DNA of 39,193 nt from a virus, in the IMG/VR virus record IMGVR_UViG_3300020411_004007, positions 1 to 39,193 of that record. One strand, given 5' to 3'. The stretch's first letter is position 1; every line of letters starts with the position of its first letter. The position numbers were made by a program, and so were the translations under genes. The notes beneath the pieces were generated by a model. It did not search any database. It was not told the origin of the DNA and worked only from the letters and a program-made list of their open reading frames with translations. This document shows positions 1-6,530 of the stretch, in pieces.

Positions 1-708
1 CACCCTGAGACTTTGATCGTCGCCGCCGTCAATGGTGGCGAGCACGGCGCTCAGTATCAGGTCGGTGAAATGGACCCGGCAGAACTTGACCGTTGGACTG
101 TGTTCGACGTGGAGCCATCCACTGAGGACTGGTTGACATGGGCACAAGGTAACGTCAACGCTATCCTGTGGGACTTCATTAACCAGAACCGCCAGCACCT
201 TGAGCATAGCGATGACTTCGAGCCTAACAAGGTTTACCCGTCCCGCCGTAGCTGGGCACGTTTCAATGACACGGCCGTATCGACCGGTGTATTCAACGAA
301 GATGGTGACAGCAATCTTCTTTTCAACCTTGCAACTGCGTTTGTTGGCTTTGAAGCTGCCGTTTCGCTCCGTGACTTCATTGAAAAGTACGAGTGGCAAG
401 TGACCATCGAGGATCTTCTGGACAACGGAGCAATCGACAAGACTGCACAATGGGGTATCAATGATCACTCTGCGATGATTGAGAAGATGGCAGCATCCGA
501 GACTTTTGTTGAGGACTTGACCGATGGGCAGATCGCTAACCTTGCAGACTACTTTGTAGCACTGCCTTCCGAGGTCGCCATGAAGCTGTGGACCGTTCTT
601 GGTGAAGCTGACAACACCAACAATGTGATCGCGCTCCACAAGGCGCAAACGTCCGAAGGCAAGGGCGTGAGCGATCATCTGGTGGAGATCCTTGGTGGTT
701 CACAGTAA
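1..708 (+). CDS. MoxR-like AAA+ ATPase, C-terminal part (5' end outside window)
   Basis: The frame is open from base 1, so the true start and the Walker A/B motifs lie upstream of the window. The visible 235 residues begin with a sensor-1-like strand (VAAVN), then YQVGEMDPAELDRW and DVEPSTEDWLTWA, a pattern I know from MoxR-type AAA+ ATPases of phages and bacteria, followed by an all-helical lid. MoxR ATPases are thought to act as chaperones that remodel or load metals into VWA-domain partners. A VWA-like predicted metallopeptidase follows at 1207, which supports a working pair. The family call rests on motif recognition of a partial protein; the exact substrate cannot be told. Confidence 0.7.
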   Translation, partial: HPETLIVAAVNGGEHGAQYQVGEMDPAELDRWTVFDVEPSTEDWLTWAQGNVNAILWDFINQNRQHLEHSDDFEPNKVYPSRRSWARFNDTAVSTGVFNEDGDSNLLFNLATAFVGFEAAVSLRDFIEKYEWQVTIEDLLDNGAIDKTAQWGINDHSAMIEKMAASETFVEDLTDGQIANLADYFVALPSEVAMKLWTVLGEADNTNNVIALHKAQTSEGKGVSDHLVEILGGSQ

Positions 709-736
709 CGCCTTCCGCCCGCCGCTTAGGGCTCCC

Positions 737-940
737 ATGATTGGCGACTTGGTTAAGTTGTCTGGTCTTGGGAGCCTTGCGCGACCCTTTTCTAATCATC
801 ACGGTGTAGGGGTAGTCAACCGTATTCATCAGCCGGTAGGCAAGCGAATACAATACCACGTTAAGTGGTTAAAAAGTAATGAGCAAATGGCCTTCCATGA
901 AGAAGATTTATTGATTATATCGAATGTGCATGTGGACTGA
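737..940 (+). CDS. small VGDLV-family protein (SH3-like, predicted)
   Basis: 67 residues. It starts MIGDLVKLSG, has a central GVGVVNRI and a YHVKWL strand, and ends with an EEDLLIIS strand. This is the layout shared by about 16 small proteins in the window: hydrophobic-G-D-hydrophobic-V near the N terminus, a GxxxxV strand, a V-x-W strand, and a final LxxhS strand, as expected for a small SH3-like or KOW-like beta barrel. An upstream in-frame GTG at 692 exists, but ATG 737 has AGGG five bases ahead and fits where the family homology begins. It overlaps the next gene by 17 bases. Function unknown. Confidence 0.65.
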   Translation: MIGDLVKLSGLGSLARPFSNHHGVGVVNRIHQPVGKRIQYHVKWLKSNEQMAFHEEDLLIISNVHVD

Positions 941-1133
941 TAAGCTAAAAGTCGGTGATCTCATTTATTCCGTTAGTGACGGTAAACCTGCGATCGTTCT
1001 TGACAAAGAGGAAACAGCACGCGCCAAGTATGGCGATATAGCTAACAAAAGATGGAGGTTCAAACTCCATTGTGACGGAGAACAGGGATGGTTAGATGAG
1101 GTTCGACTGAGAGCACATTATGATCTTCCTTGA
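924..1133 (+). CDS. small VGDLV-family protein
   Basis: 69 residues. KLKVGDLIYS near the N terminus, then PAIVLDKE, RWRFKLH and WLDEVRLRAH follow the small-beta-barrel pattern of the VGDLV family. The start overlaps the end of the preceding family member, and a second ATG at 930 is an equally possible start; neither has a clear Shine-Dalgarno sequence, so translation is probably coupled. The gene ends just ahead of the first triple-TTGACA promoter. Function unknown. Confidence 0.6.
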   Translation: MCMWTDKLKVGDLIYSVSDGKPAIVLDKEETARAKYGDIANKRWRFKLHCDGEQGWLDEVRLRAHYDLP

Positions 1134-1184
1134 CATTCCCTTGACAACTTTAACCTTGACCTATTGCCCTAAAGTGACTATATT
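1130..1184 (+). promoter_or_regulatory. triple-TTGACA promoter, copy 1
   Basis: TTGACA at 1130, TTGACA at 1141 and TTGACC at 1156, then a 17-bp spacer and TATATT at 1179-1184. The third box with TATATT forms a sigma70-type promoter; the first two boxes are extra. Of the five copies this is the least perfect (no exact extended -10 TGn). The leader continues GGGTAAGGAG, giving the ribosome site of the 1207 gene. Confidence 0.85.
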
Positions 1185-1206
1185 ATAAGGGTAAGGAGAT
1201 AGAACA

Positions 1207-2421
1207 ATGACCGACAAGCCTAACAAGCCTTTCAACCTGAACATGCACACCGCTCGCCTACTTATGCGTGAACCGTTCTTCGCTGCTATCTCACGTCGCA
1301 TTGACAAGATCGCAACAACGTCGATCCCTACAGCCGGTGTCCGCGTCAACCCCGACAGTGCTCAGTTTGAACTACTTTACAACCCTGAGTTTATGGGTTC
1401 GCTCTCGGATGATCACAAGTTGGGTATCCTCATGCATGAGTTTTATCACCTGATCTTTGAGCACGTGACCGGTCGGCTTCCTGCCGATGGGCTCAAGCGG
1501 ATCGATAACATCGCGATGGACTTGTCAATCAACTGTCACATCTCCCGTCACCTGCCATCGGAAGAAAACCCCGGCCCTACTATTGGTGATGAGCCAATGA
1601 AGGCGCTGATCCCCGGTGAAGGTATGTTTAAGGATCTCCCACCATTCAAAACCTACGAGTGGTATCTGGAAGCGTTGAAGGACATGCAAAAAGAACAGCA
1701 GCAGCAGGGCGGTGAAGGCGATGCTTTCGGTGGTGCTGACTCTCTTGACGATCACCAAGGCTTCGGTGAGGTCGATGGTACTACACAAGAGATCGCCAAG
1801 GAACGCATGAAGGAAACTATCAAAAAAGCTGCCGAAGAAGCTGAGAAAGCCCGCAACTGGGGTACAGTATCATCGTCTATGCGTCAGGACGTTCTTGACC
1901 GCATCGCCACTAAGATCGACTGGCGCAAGGTTCTGCGTTACTTTGTTAAAACCTCACAACGCTCTGATAAGCGTTCGACGCCTCGCCGTCTTAACAAGCG
2001 TTTCCCAAAGGTTCACCCCGGTAAGCGTGTCCGTCGCCATGCCAAGATCGCAATCTCGATTGATCAATCTGGCTCCGTCGATGATGGTATGCTGACCGCG
2101 TTCTTCTCCGAGTTGAACAAACTGGCAGAGATCGCGGAGTTTACCGTGATCCCATTTGATACACGGGTTGCAGAGGACAAGGTATATATCTGGAAGAAAG
2201 GACAGACCCGCAAAACTGAGCGCGTGTTGACTGGCGGTACATGCTTCGATGCTCCAACCAAGTACGTGAACGATCGCGAGTTTGACGGTCACATTGTACT
2301 GACTGATCTGATGGCTCCCAAACCTGTCGCCTCCAAGTGTCAACGTATGTGGATGACCACCAAGAACTACGCAGCACGGCCATACTTTTCAACAAACGAA
2401 CGCATTATTGCGATTGATTAG
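1207..2421 (+). CDS. VWA-like domain protein with predicted metallopeptidase domain (DUF2201-type)
   Basis: 404 residues. The N-terminal domain carries HEFYH at residues 77-81 (HExxH zinc-binding helix) inside a conserved-looking LGILMHEFYHLIFEH context. A Gln/Gly/Asp-rich linker lies near 160-200. The C-terminal domain has AISIDQSGSV at about 282-291, a MIDAS-like DxSGS motif (D286, S288, S290) typical of von Willebrand A-like folds. This two-domain layout is the one described as putative metallopeptidase plus VWA-like domain, usually encoded beside a MoxR ATPase, as here. Promoter copy 1 and AAGGAG precede the ATG. Whether it is an active peptidase is unproven. Confidence 0.8.
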   Translation: MTDKPNKPFNLNMHTARLLMREPFFAAISRRIDKIATTSIPTAGVRVNPDSAQFELLYNPEFMGSLSDDHKLGILMHEFYHLIFEHVTGRLPADGLKRIDNIAMDLSINCHISRHLPSEENPGPTIGDEPMKALIPGEGMFKDLPPFKTYEWYLEALKDMQKEQQQQGGEGDAFGGADSLDDHQGFGEVDGTTQEIAKERMKETIKKAAEEAEKARNWGTVSSSMRQDVLDRIATKIDWRKVLRYFVKTSQRSDKRSTPRRLNKRFPKVHPGKRVRRHAKIAISIDQSGSVDDGMLTAFFSELNKLAEIAEFTVIPFDTRVAEDKVYIWKKGQTRKTERVLTGGTCFDAPTKYVNDREFDGHIVLTDLMAPKPVASKCQRMWMTTKNYAARPYFSTNERIIAID

Positions 2422-2429
2422 GTTAAACC

Positions 2430-2714
2430 ATGAAAATGACCATTGTTATAGATTCAGAGGATCGCGAGGGTGTTAAGAACGCACTGGAGATCGCCCGCTT
2501 GATGCACGTCAAGTATGCAAGTGATAGCGGCTTTAGCACACATAAAGAATCGTTTGGCAAAATCGAGTTTATCAAGGTTCTTCGCAAGTTTATGCGCGAG
2601 TCGGTTGCTCACATGAAAGACGAGAACGATGAGCAAGTAAAAGATATTGACGACCTTGGTAACCTTAGAAACGCCAAGCGTTTCGCTGATCGGGTTTTTT
2701 TAGGTGAGCGTTGA
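2430..2714 (+). CDS. conserved-looking phage protein of unknown function
   Basis: 94 residues, soluble, mixed alpha/beta: an N-terminal strand (MKMTIVIDS) followed by helices rich in Lys/Arg and an acidic segment (DENDEQVKDIDDL). It lies 8 bases after the VWA-like gene and is probably co-transcribed with it. I have the impression of similar short proteins in other phages but cannot name a family. Its C terminus runs over a T7 stretch at about 2694-2701. Confidence 0.6.
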   Translation: MKMTIVIDSEDREGVKNALEIARLMHVKYASDSGFSTHKESFGKIEFIKVLRKFMRESVAHMKDENDEQVKDIDDLGNLRNAKRFADRVFLGER

Positions 2715-2765
2715 CATTTGCTTGACAAAGAAAACCTTGACTATTAAACGATCCGGTGCTATATT
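2711..2765 (+). promoter_or_regulatory. triple-TTGACA promoter, copy 2
   Basis: TTGACA 2711, TTGACA 2722 and TTGACT 2737, a 17-bp spacer ending GGTGC, and TATATT at 2760-2765, so the -10 carries the extended TGn. The first box overlaps the stop region of the 2430 gene. The leader GTATAGAAAGGAG leads into the ATG at 2788. Confidence 0.88.
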
Positions 2766-2787
2766 TATAGTATAGAAAGGAGAAATA

Positions 2788-2979
2788 ATGTACGGAACAA
2801 CAACCCTACTAAACGCAAGCGGTTCACTGACACCTATGGATGAGAGCCGCGAAAACTGTGAGAACGTGATCACTTGTTTGATGGTAGCGTCACAACTTGC
2901 AGAGGAAGAAAGCGAAGTGATGAAGGACATTTTTTTAACAACAATATCAGCCCTTCCACGGGTAGCAGGTGAAGCATGA
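2788..2979 (+). CDS. small hypothetical protein
   Basis: 63 residues, mostly helical and mildly acidic in the middle (EEESEVMKD). It has a strong GAAAGGAG ribosome site and is the first gene behind promoter copy 2. It overlaps the next gene by ATGA. No family recognised. Confidence 0.6.
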   Translation: MYGTTTLLNASGSLTPMDESRENCENVITCLMVASQLAEEESEVMKDIFLTTISALPRVAGEA

Positions 2980-3302
2980 TCTCAGGTCCAAAAGTAACTA
3001 ATGACAACGTAATCAAGGCATGGCAAAATGGGCTAAGTGCCCGGAATCATAGAGAAAGTTTGACAAGCGTATCCTATCCTAACGGACGCGCAGAGTTGTT
3101 TAGCTATGAGTTAAAGATCGGGGAACGAACCGCGAGCGGTGAGTTTGTGCTTGCTGACTATACCGCACCTGTTAAAGAGTTTCGCAGTCAGACTACATCT
3201 TGTCACGTCAACCTTGCCAAGTACATGACCGGCAACATTGAGATCATGCATCCGATGGCTTGGGAGGTATCGCCTTTCAATGATCGAAACGAGCCTTTTT
3301 AA
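2976..3302 (+). CDS. hypothetical protein, beta-rich
   Basis: 108 residues. A helix near the N terminus is followed by several strands (RAELFSYELKIGERT, GEFVLADYT) and a segment SQTTSCHVNLAKYM. I recall similar sequences among uncharacterised phage proteins. It starts on ATGA with the upstream gene and shares its last base with the start of the SWIM gene (TAATG). Function unknown. Confidence 0.6.
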   Translation: MISGPKVTNDNVIKAWQNGLSARNHRESLTSVSYPNGRAELFSYELKIGERTASGEFVLADYTAPVKEFRSQTTSCHVNLAKYMTGNIEIMHPMAWEVSPFNDRNEPF

Positions 3303-3787
3303 TGGGCGATCTTGTTGACCTCGACGAGTATCGCAGAAGCAAACAGAAATCACCACGTCAAGAGCGTTATGAAGATATAATGCAGATCCTTGATGAGTTT
3401 CTGGAAGCTAACCCGATCGAACTTAAACCTTTTTTTGTTAGCCTTGAAGAACTTGGTGATATGATGATGAACAAAACGCCGATCGTTGTTGATATGCCGC
3501 CGATGCTGTATACTGACGTGAATGATCAGAAGTGGGCAATCTCCGGTCAAAACTGGATTGAAGTACCGGATGATACCACTTTTGAGGACTTGGACCGGTA
3601 CATGGTTGTACGCCAGCGTTCCGATACCTCTCCAGTGGCCGAGGTTCGCACGTATGACGTTGAAGGCAGCAAGGGGAACATCTACACGGTAACCGATCAC
3701 GGAGGCACGTGGACGTGTACCTGCGCCGGTTTTGGTTGGCGTCGGAAGTGTCGCCATATCGCGGAGATCAAAGATGCAAGTCGGTGA
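3302..3787 (+). CDS. SWIM zinc-finger domain protein
   Basis: 161 residues. The C terminus has C139-x-C141, then C150-x-H152 (CTCAGFGWRRKCRH), matching the CxCx(n)CxH zinc-binding signature of SWIM domains, which bind DNA or proteins. The N-terminal two thirds has no motif I recognise. It is third in the operon from promoter copy 2 and overlaps the next gene by 14 bases. A DNA- or host-protein-binding role is inferred only. Confidence 0.75.
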   Translation: MGDLVDLDEYRRSKQKSPRQERYEDIMQILDEFLEANPIELKPFFVSLEELGDMMMNKTPIVVDMPPMLYTDVNDQKWAISGQNWIEVPDDTTFEDLDRYMVVRQRSDTSPVAEVRTYDVEGSKGNIYTVTDHGGTWTCTCAGFGWRRKCRHIAEIKDASR

Positions 3788-3995
3788 TCTGGTCACATAC
3801 TACTTTCAACGTACCCGATGGCTTAAAGGTCAATCTGTCCACGTTGGTTTGATTATCGAGACTGGAAAGTATACCGGCAATAAAGACGTTAAAGTTTTGT
3901 GGAAACTTATGAACGACGACGATGGTGGGAAATCTTACACAGCAACCGAGGCAAGCCAACATCTTTCACTCGTTGACGATTCCTTGACAACTTAA
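3774..3995 (+). CDS. small VGDLV-family protein
   Basis: 73 residues starting MQVGDLVTYY, with HVGLIIETG, DVKVLWKL and a final QHLSLVD: the complete strand order of the family. ATG 3774 has GGAG seven bases upstream, and the family homology starts at once, so I prefer it to the in-frame ATG at 3732. The coding end runs into the first box of promoter copy 3. Function unknown. Confidence 0.68.
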   Translation: MQVGDLVTYYFQRTRWLKGQSVHVGLIIETGKYTGNKDVKVLWKLMNDDDGGKSYTATEASQHLSLVDDSLTT

Positions 3996-4027
3996 CCATT
4001 GACTTCTGCCCGTTTCGGTGGTATATT
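3973..4027 (+). promoter_or_regulatory. triple-TTGACA promoter, copy 3
   Basis: TTGACG 3973, TTGACA 3984 and TTGACT 3999, a 17-bp spacer ending CGGTGG, and TATATT at 4022-4027. The first box lies within the coding end of the 3774 gene yet keeps the 11-bp spacing. GGGTAGAAAGGAG follows. Confidence 0.87.
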
Positions 4028-4052
4028 ATAAGGGTAGAAAGGAGAAAACAAT

Positions 4053-4154
4053 ATGTTTCAAAACCGCAACGGCATGATGGCCGCTCTTATTATCGCAGAC
4101 CTCACTTGTTGGTCCGCTCTCATCTTCCTCGCCTTCAAATGGGCAACCTGTTAG
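4053..4154 (+). CDS. 33-residue single-membrane-span protein
   Basis: The open frame reads MFQNRNGMMAALIIADLTCW and continues into a hydrophobic stretch ending FKWATC. It starts 12 bases after an AAAGGAG site directly behind promoter copy 3, and its stop codon overlaps the AGGAG of the next gene. One transmembrane helix (about 8-28) is likely. This placement makes it a credible gene despite its size. Function unknown; possibly a host-membrane effector. Confidence 0.6.
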   Translation: MFQNRNGMMAALIIADLTCWSALIFLAFKWATC

Positions 4155-4161
4155 GAGAACA

Positions 4162-4638
4162 ATGTCAGATATTCTAAACATTCGAGTAACCGAGCGCGAG
4201 CTTGACCTGATTATGGATCTACTCCATGAAGCCGGTGAGCGTCCTGATGCTGATGGCAACCCTGCTATTGAAATCTGTCACGATCTGATGGAGCAATCTG
4301 GACGGTGGGCAGAGATTGAACCAACGGAGATCGAAGAAAATAATCTAACCGGGTTCACCTTCACGCTTGCAGAAGATCAGTTTGTCAATGCCGGGATCGC
4401 CGCCCGCGAGCACCTAAAAGCAAGCGGTTCACCCCCACGTGACAAAGAGGTCGGCACTTCCCGCGCAGCCATGCGGCGGGCTAACAACTTGGGAGCACCG
4501 CGAGGTCATTATGACCCTGACGTTTTTATGAGCGCCGCCGAACGAATCGAAAAGTACGCCAAGCCTGAAAATAATGATCAGCTTTCTGAAACTCAACGCT
4601 TCGACTTGTGGAATGACTCAGACCCTAAAAACTGGTAA
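4162..4638 (+). CDS. hypothetical acidic protein
   Basis: 158 residues, soluble and acidic. The N-terminal half is helical (ERELDLIMDLLHEAGE); the middle has FTFTLAEDQFVNAGIAAREHL. No recognisable family. It is translated from AGGAG placed in the stop of the small membrane protein and shares promoter copy 3. Confidence 0.6.
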   Translation: MSDILNIRVTERELDLIMDLLHEAGERPDADGNPAIEICHDLMEQSGRWAEIEPTEIEENNLTGFTFTLAEDQFVNAGIAAREHLKASGSPPRDKEVGTSRAAMRRANNLGAPRGHYDPDVFMSAAERIEKYAKPENNDQLSETQRFDLWNDSDPKNW

Positions 4639-4642
4639 CCTC

Positions 4643-4697
4643 TTGACATTTGCTTGACAAGATCACCATTGACTTTTACCCTCGCGGGTGTTATATT
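4643..4697 (+). promoter_or_regulatory. triple-TTGACA promoter, copy 4
   Basis: TTGACA 4643, TTGACA 4654 and TTGACT 4669, a 17-bp spacer ending GGGTGT, and TATATT at 4692-4697. It starts four bases after the preceding stop codon. The downstream leader is AGTATAGAAAAAAGGAG. Confidence 0.88.
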
Positions 4698-4725
4698 ATA
4701 AGTATAGAAAAAAGGAGATTATTCT

Positions 4726-4950
4726 ATGGCTTCACAACTTGACCACGTTATCCTCTATCCTGATGCAGTACAGCAGTTTGAGGACTGCATCCTTCCGATG
4801 ATCCAAGAGGATGAGAAGAACCTTGGGCACGTTGACATTCCAGCCCGTTCCGAGGCATGGAGCAACTTCGCGGATAGCTTGCACGCCAATGAGCAGATCA
4901 GTGATTGGCAAGTCGCAAACTGGGAGCATCCAGATTGTTGCAACGACTGA
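4726..4950 (+). CDS. small hypothetical protein
   Basis: 74 residues, acidic, helical, with C-terminal tandem cysteines (HPDCCND). It is a single-gene unit between promoter copies 4 and 5 with a strong AAAGGAG site. No family recognised. Having its own full promoter suggests an early, dose-critical product. Confidence 0.6.
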   Translation: MASQLDHVILYPDAVQQFEDCILPMIQEDEKNLGHVDIPARSEAWSNFADSLHANEQISDWQVANWEHPDCCND

Positions 4951-4954
4951 TCTC

Positions 4955-5009
4955 TTGACATTTCCTTGACATTTCAACCCTTGACTTTTACCCGCTCCGG
5001 TGTTATATT
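4955..5009 (+). promoter_or_regulatory. triple-TTGACA promoter, copy 5
   Basis: TTGACA 4955, TTGACA 4966 and TTGACT 4981, a 17-bp spacer TTTACCCGCTCCGGTGT, and TATATT at 5004-5009. It has the extended -10 TGn. Leader GTATAGAAAGGAG follows, and transcription must start near 5016, which rules out the in-frame start at 5000 for the next gene. Confidence 0.88.
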
Positions 5010-5032
5010 ATATGTATAGAAAGGAGAAAACT

Positions 5033-5368
5033 ATGCAAAGAGCCATCGACCAGATCAAAATCCAAACAGCCCGCGAGTACAAGCCTGCGCCTGCACCGCC
5101 AACGCGCCGACAGATCACAGGCTGGACCGTCGAGCAAGTTGGTCCGCAAATGTGGGTCGTGTTCCGCAACTCCAAAACGCAAGGCAAGCAGGCCGTTATG
5201 GACTTCCCTGATCCTTCATGGGCGGAGTCGTTCGCTGCCGGTTGCAACGCCGAGCACAAAAACCCCACGCGCATGAGCGCCGAGAGTTTGAAGCGCAAAA
5301 ATGCCGAGCACTTGACTGAGGATGACAAGGCTGCGCTGGCTGCACTTGAGAACGGCGAGGGTATATAA
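5033..5368 (+). CDS. hypothetical protein
   Basis: 111 residues starting MQRAIDQIKIQTAREYKPAP. A Pro-rich linker (PAPAPPTRRQ) is followed by a small strand-rich part (GWTVEQVGPQMWVVFRN) and a helical acidic tail (LTEDDKAALAALENGEG). ATG 5033 is chosen because AAAGGAG precedes it and the promoter -10 lies at 5004. No family recognised. Confidence 0.6.
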   Translation: MQRAIDQIKIQTAREYKPAPAPPTRRQITGWTVEQVGPQMWVVFRNSKTQGKQAVMDFPDPSWAESFAAGCNAEHKNPTRMSAESLKRKNAEHLTEDDKAALAALENGEGI

Positions 5369-5370
5369 AA

Positions 5371-5454
5371 ATGGAATACTCGACAACTGATAAAGTGATC
5401 GATGGTGTATGTGCGGCTATGTGGATGGCCATGATCATTCTGCTAATGTCCTAA
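5371..5454 (+). CDS. 27-residue hydrophobic micro-protein (tentative)
   Basis: Begins two bases after the preceding stop and reads MEYSTTDKVIDGVCAAMWMA, then MIILLMS. The C-terminal half could form one membrane helix. GAGGG lies about nine bases upstream, inside the previous gene. Short frames can arise by chance, so this rests on position, hydrophobicity and analogy with the 4053 membrane micro-protein. Confidence 0.4.
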   Translation: MEYSTTDKVIDGVCAAMWMAMIILLMS

Positions 5455-5776
5455 CTAATCAACTCACAATGTGAGATAGCCCAATCAAACCCAAAACCCT
5501 GACAGCGTTTAGCGCGAGAGGTCAAGATAATGAAAACTCCCAACTACATAGTGCCGGTAACTGTGGCGGGCTTGGATTAGTCACAGAGGGAACGTCACCT
5601 AACCCGATCAATGAGTGATAAAATAAAATGCGATAGTGAGAACTCAAACGCAACCCATGAGGATAAAATGGGTAACACTGGAATACTAACAGAGGGAAGC
5701 CAGTTATAACAACAAAAGAACCTTGTGCATAGGAGTCGAGAGGGGCGCGACAGTAAACAAAGACCCCACATTTATT
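5455..5776 (+). ncRNA. non-coding, hairpin-rich stretch; candidate structured RNA or long leader
   Basis: No long frame here. Visible helices: CTCAC/GTGAG at 5463-5475; CTGTG/CACAG closing a loop at about 5562-5587; TGAGT/ACTCA around 5611-5645; and ACCCAT/ATGGGT at about 5653-5672 with loop GAGGATAAA. An imperfect module beginning AACTC and ending CAGAGGGAA, with GGTAAC inside, occurs at 5535-5592 and 5641-5698, both 58 bases long. Two tiny frames with ribosome-like sites (ATG 5530, 16 codons; ATG 5668, 13 codons) are also present and may be chance. It lies downstream of promoter copy 5 and upstream of the 5777 gene. Class unknown; it fits no RNA family I can name. Confidence 0.35.
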
Positions 5777-6067
5777 ATGTATTATGTAACCAAGACAGAA
5801 CTAAAGATTGTAGACGGAAAGCTGGAAGCTACCGAAACAATCCTAACAAAGCCAAGCGAGCAAGCGATCGCCCGCGAAGGCGCTGCACGTTTCCGTGCTC
5901 TTGGTGTGCAGAATGTTCACGTTGTTAAGCATGTAGCCAAACGGTTCAAAAAGCTAATGCGCGAACAAAACAAGCGAAGAAAAGAAAACCCCCTAACTGT
6001 GGCCGATATTGCTGAGATGGCAAAACAAGCGCAGGATGAGATATGTAAAGATTATGAGGGTGAATAG
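5777..6067 (+). CDS. hypothetical basic protein
   Basis: 96 residues from ATG 5777: an N-terminal strand (MYYVTKTELKIVDGKLEATE), a helix (SEQAIAREGAARFRALG), a strand VQNVHVVKHV, then a Lys/Arg-rich helix (KRFKKLMREQNKRRKE). No good ribosome site is seen at 5777; an in-frame TTG at 5723 would add 18 residues. It is the last gene with the GC-rich composition of the left region. Function unknown. Confidence 0.5.
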   Translation: MYYVTKTELKIVDGKLEATETILTKPSEQAIAREGAARFRALGVQNVHVVKHVAKRFKKLMREQNKRRKENPLTVADIAEMAKQAQDEICKDYEGE

Positions 6068-6068
6068 A

Positions 6069-6260
6069 ATGTTTAAGGTTGGAGAGTTAGTAAGAAGAAA
6101 AACCTTATCAGATGGTAGAACAAGGGCGTTATGTATAGTGGTAGACAAAGATGATAATAACTATACGTTATATAATAACTCTCTTAAATGTTTACAGACA
6201 GTTGCCGTGGTTGTAGTAAACAGTTTATATAATGCGGCAGTAGATGATGGGGGTCAGTGA
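6069..6260 (+). CDS. small VGDLV-family protein
   Basis: 63 residues: MFKVGELVRRK, then RALCIVVDKDDNNYTLY and a C-terminal strand. ATG 6069 has GAGGG eight bases upstream, inside the end of the previous gene. It is the first clearly AT-rich gene after the GC-rich left region, so the composition change falls between two adjacent genes. Function unknown. Confidence 0.62.
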   Translation: MFKVGELVRRKTLSDGRTRALCIVVDKDDNNYTLYNNSLKCLQTVAVVVVNSLYNAAVDDGGQ

Positions 6261-6530
6261 TTTATTAGTTTATAAGTGCATTATTTTGATGTGTCTTATA
6301 TTGATCTGTTAAATGTGTATGCTTTTTGTTATAGTATTTAATATATATACGCTATCGCACTGTTTGTCAAGGTGTGATTTTGGTGCGACAGATAAACATA
6401 GCAATATCATATACTTATACAGATAGAGTATCATCAACAATATCAACCACTTACAATGTTTTTTTGTAGCACGATTGCGACAGCGGCCGGGCGATGTGTA
6501 AGTGCGCGAGACTATAGACTATTTACTATT
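6261..6530. other. AT-rich intergenic region with repeats and a possible leftward promoter
   Basis: No gene recognised. It contains a TATCGCAC...GTGCGACAGATA inverted pair (about 6353-6394), the first copies of two direct repeats (AACAATATCAACCACTTA at 6436, TGCGCGAGACTA at 6503), and a minus-strand TTGACA/TATATA pair. GACTATTTA at 6517-6525 sits just ahead of the next small frame. Confidence 0.4.
6342..6370 (-). promoter_or_regulatory. candidate minus-strand sigma70-like promoter
   Basis: Read on the minus strand: TTGACA (6370 down to 6365), a 17-bp spacer, TATATA (6347 down to 6342). It would transcribe leftward, antisense to the 6069 gene and the left region. No minus-strand gene follows, so any product would be an antisense or regulatory RNA. 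The region is AT-rich, so chance is a real alternative. Confidence 0.3.

Noticed and set aside
1954-2343. 129-codon minus-strand frame
   Set aside because: Antisense to the VWA-like domain, with no ribosome site or recognisable motif.
2686-2701. Rho-independent terminator at the T7 run
   Set aside because: The preceding AGCG/CGCT stem is only four pairs, and the run lies within the end of a gene.
5000-5032. Upstream in-frame start for the 5033 gene
   Set aside because: It overlaps the promoter -10 at 5004-5009, so it cannot be in the transcript from that promoter.
5455-5776. Group I or group II intron
   Set aside because: No recognisable group I core or group II domain V, and no split gene on either side.
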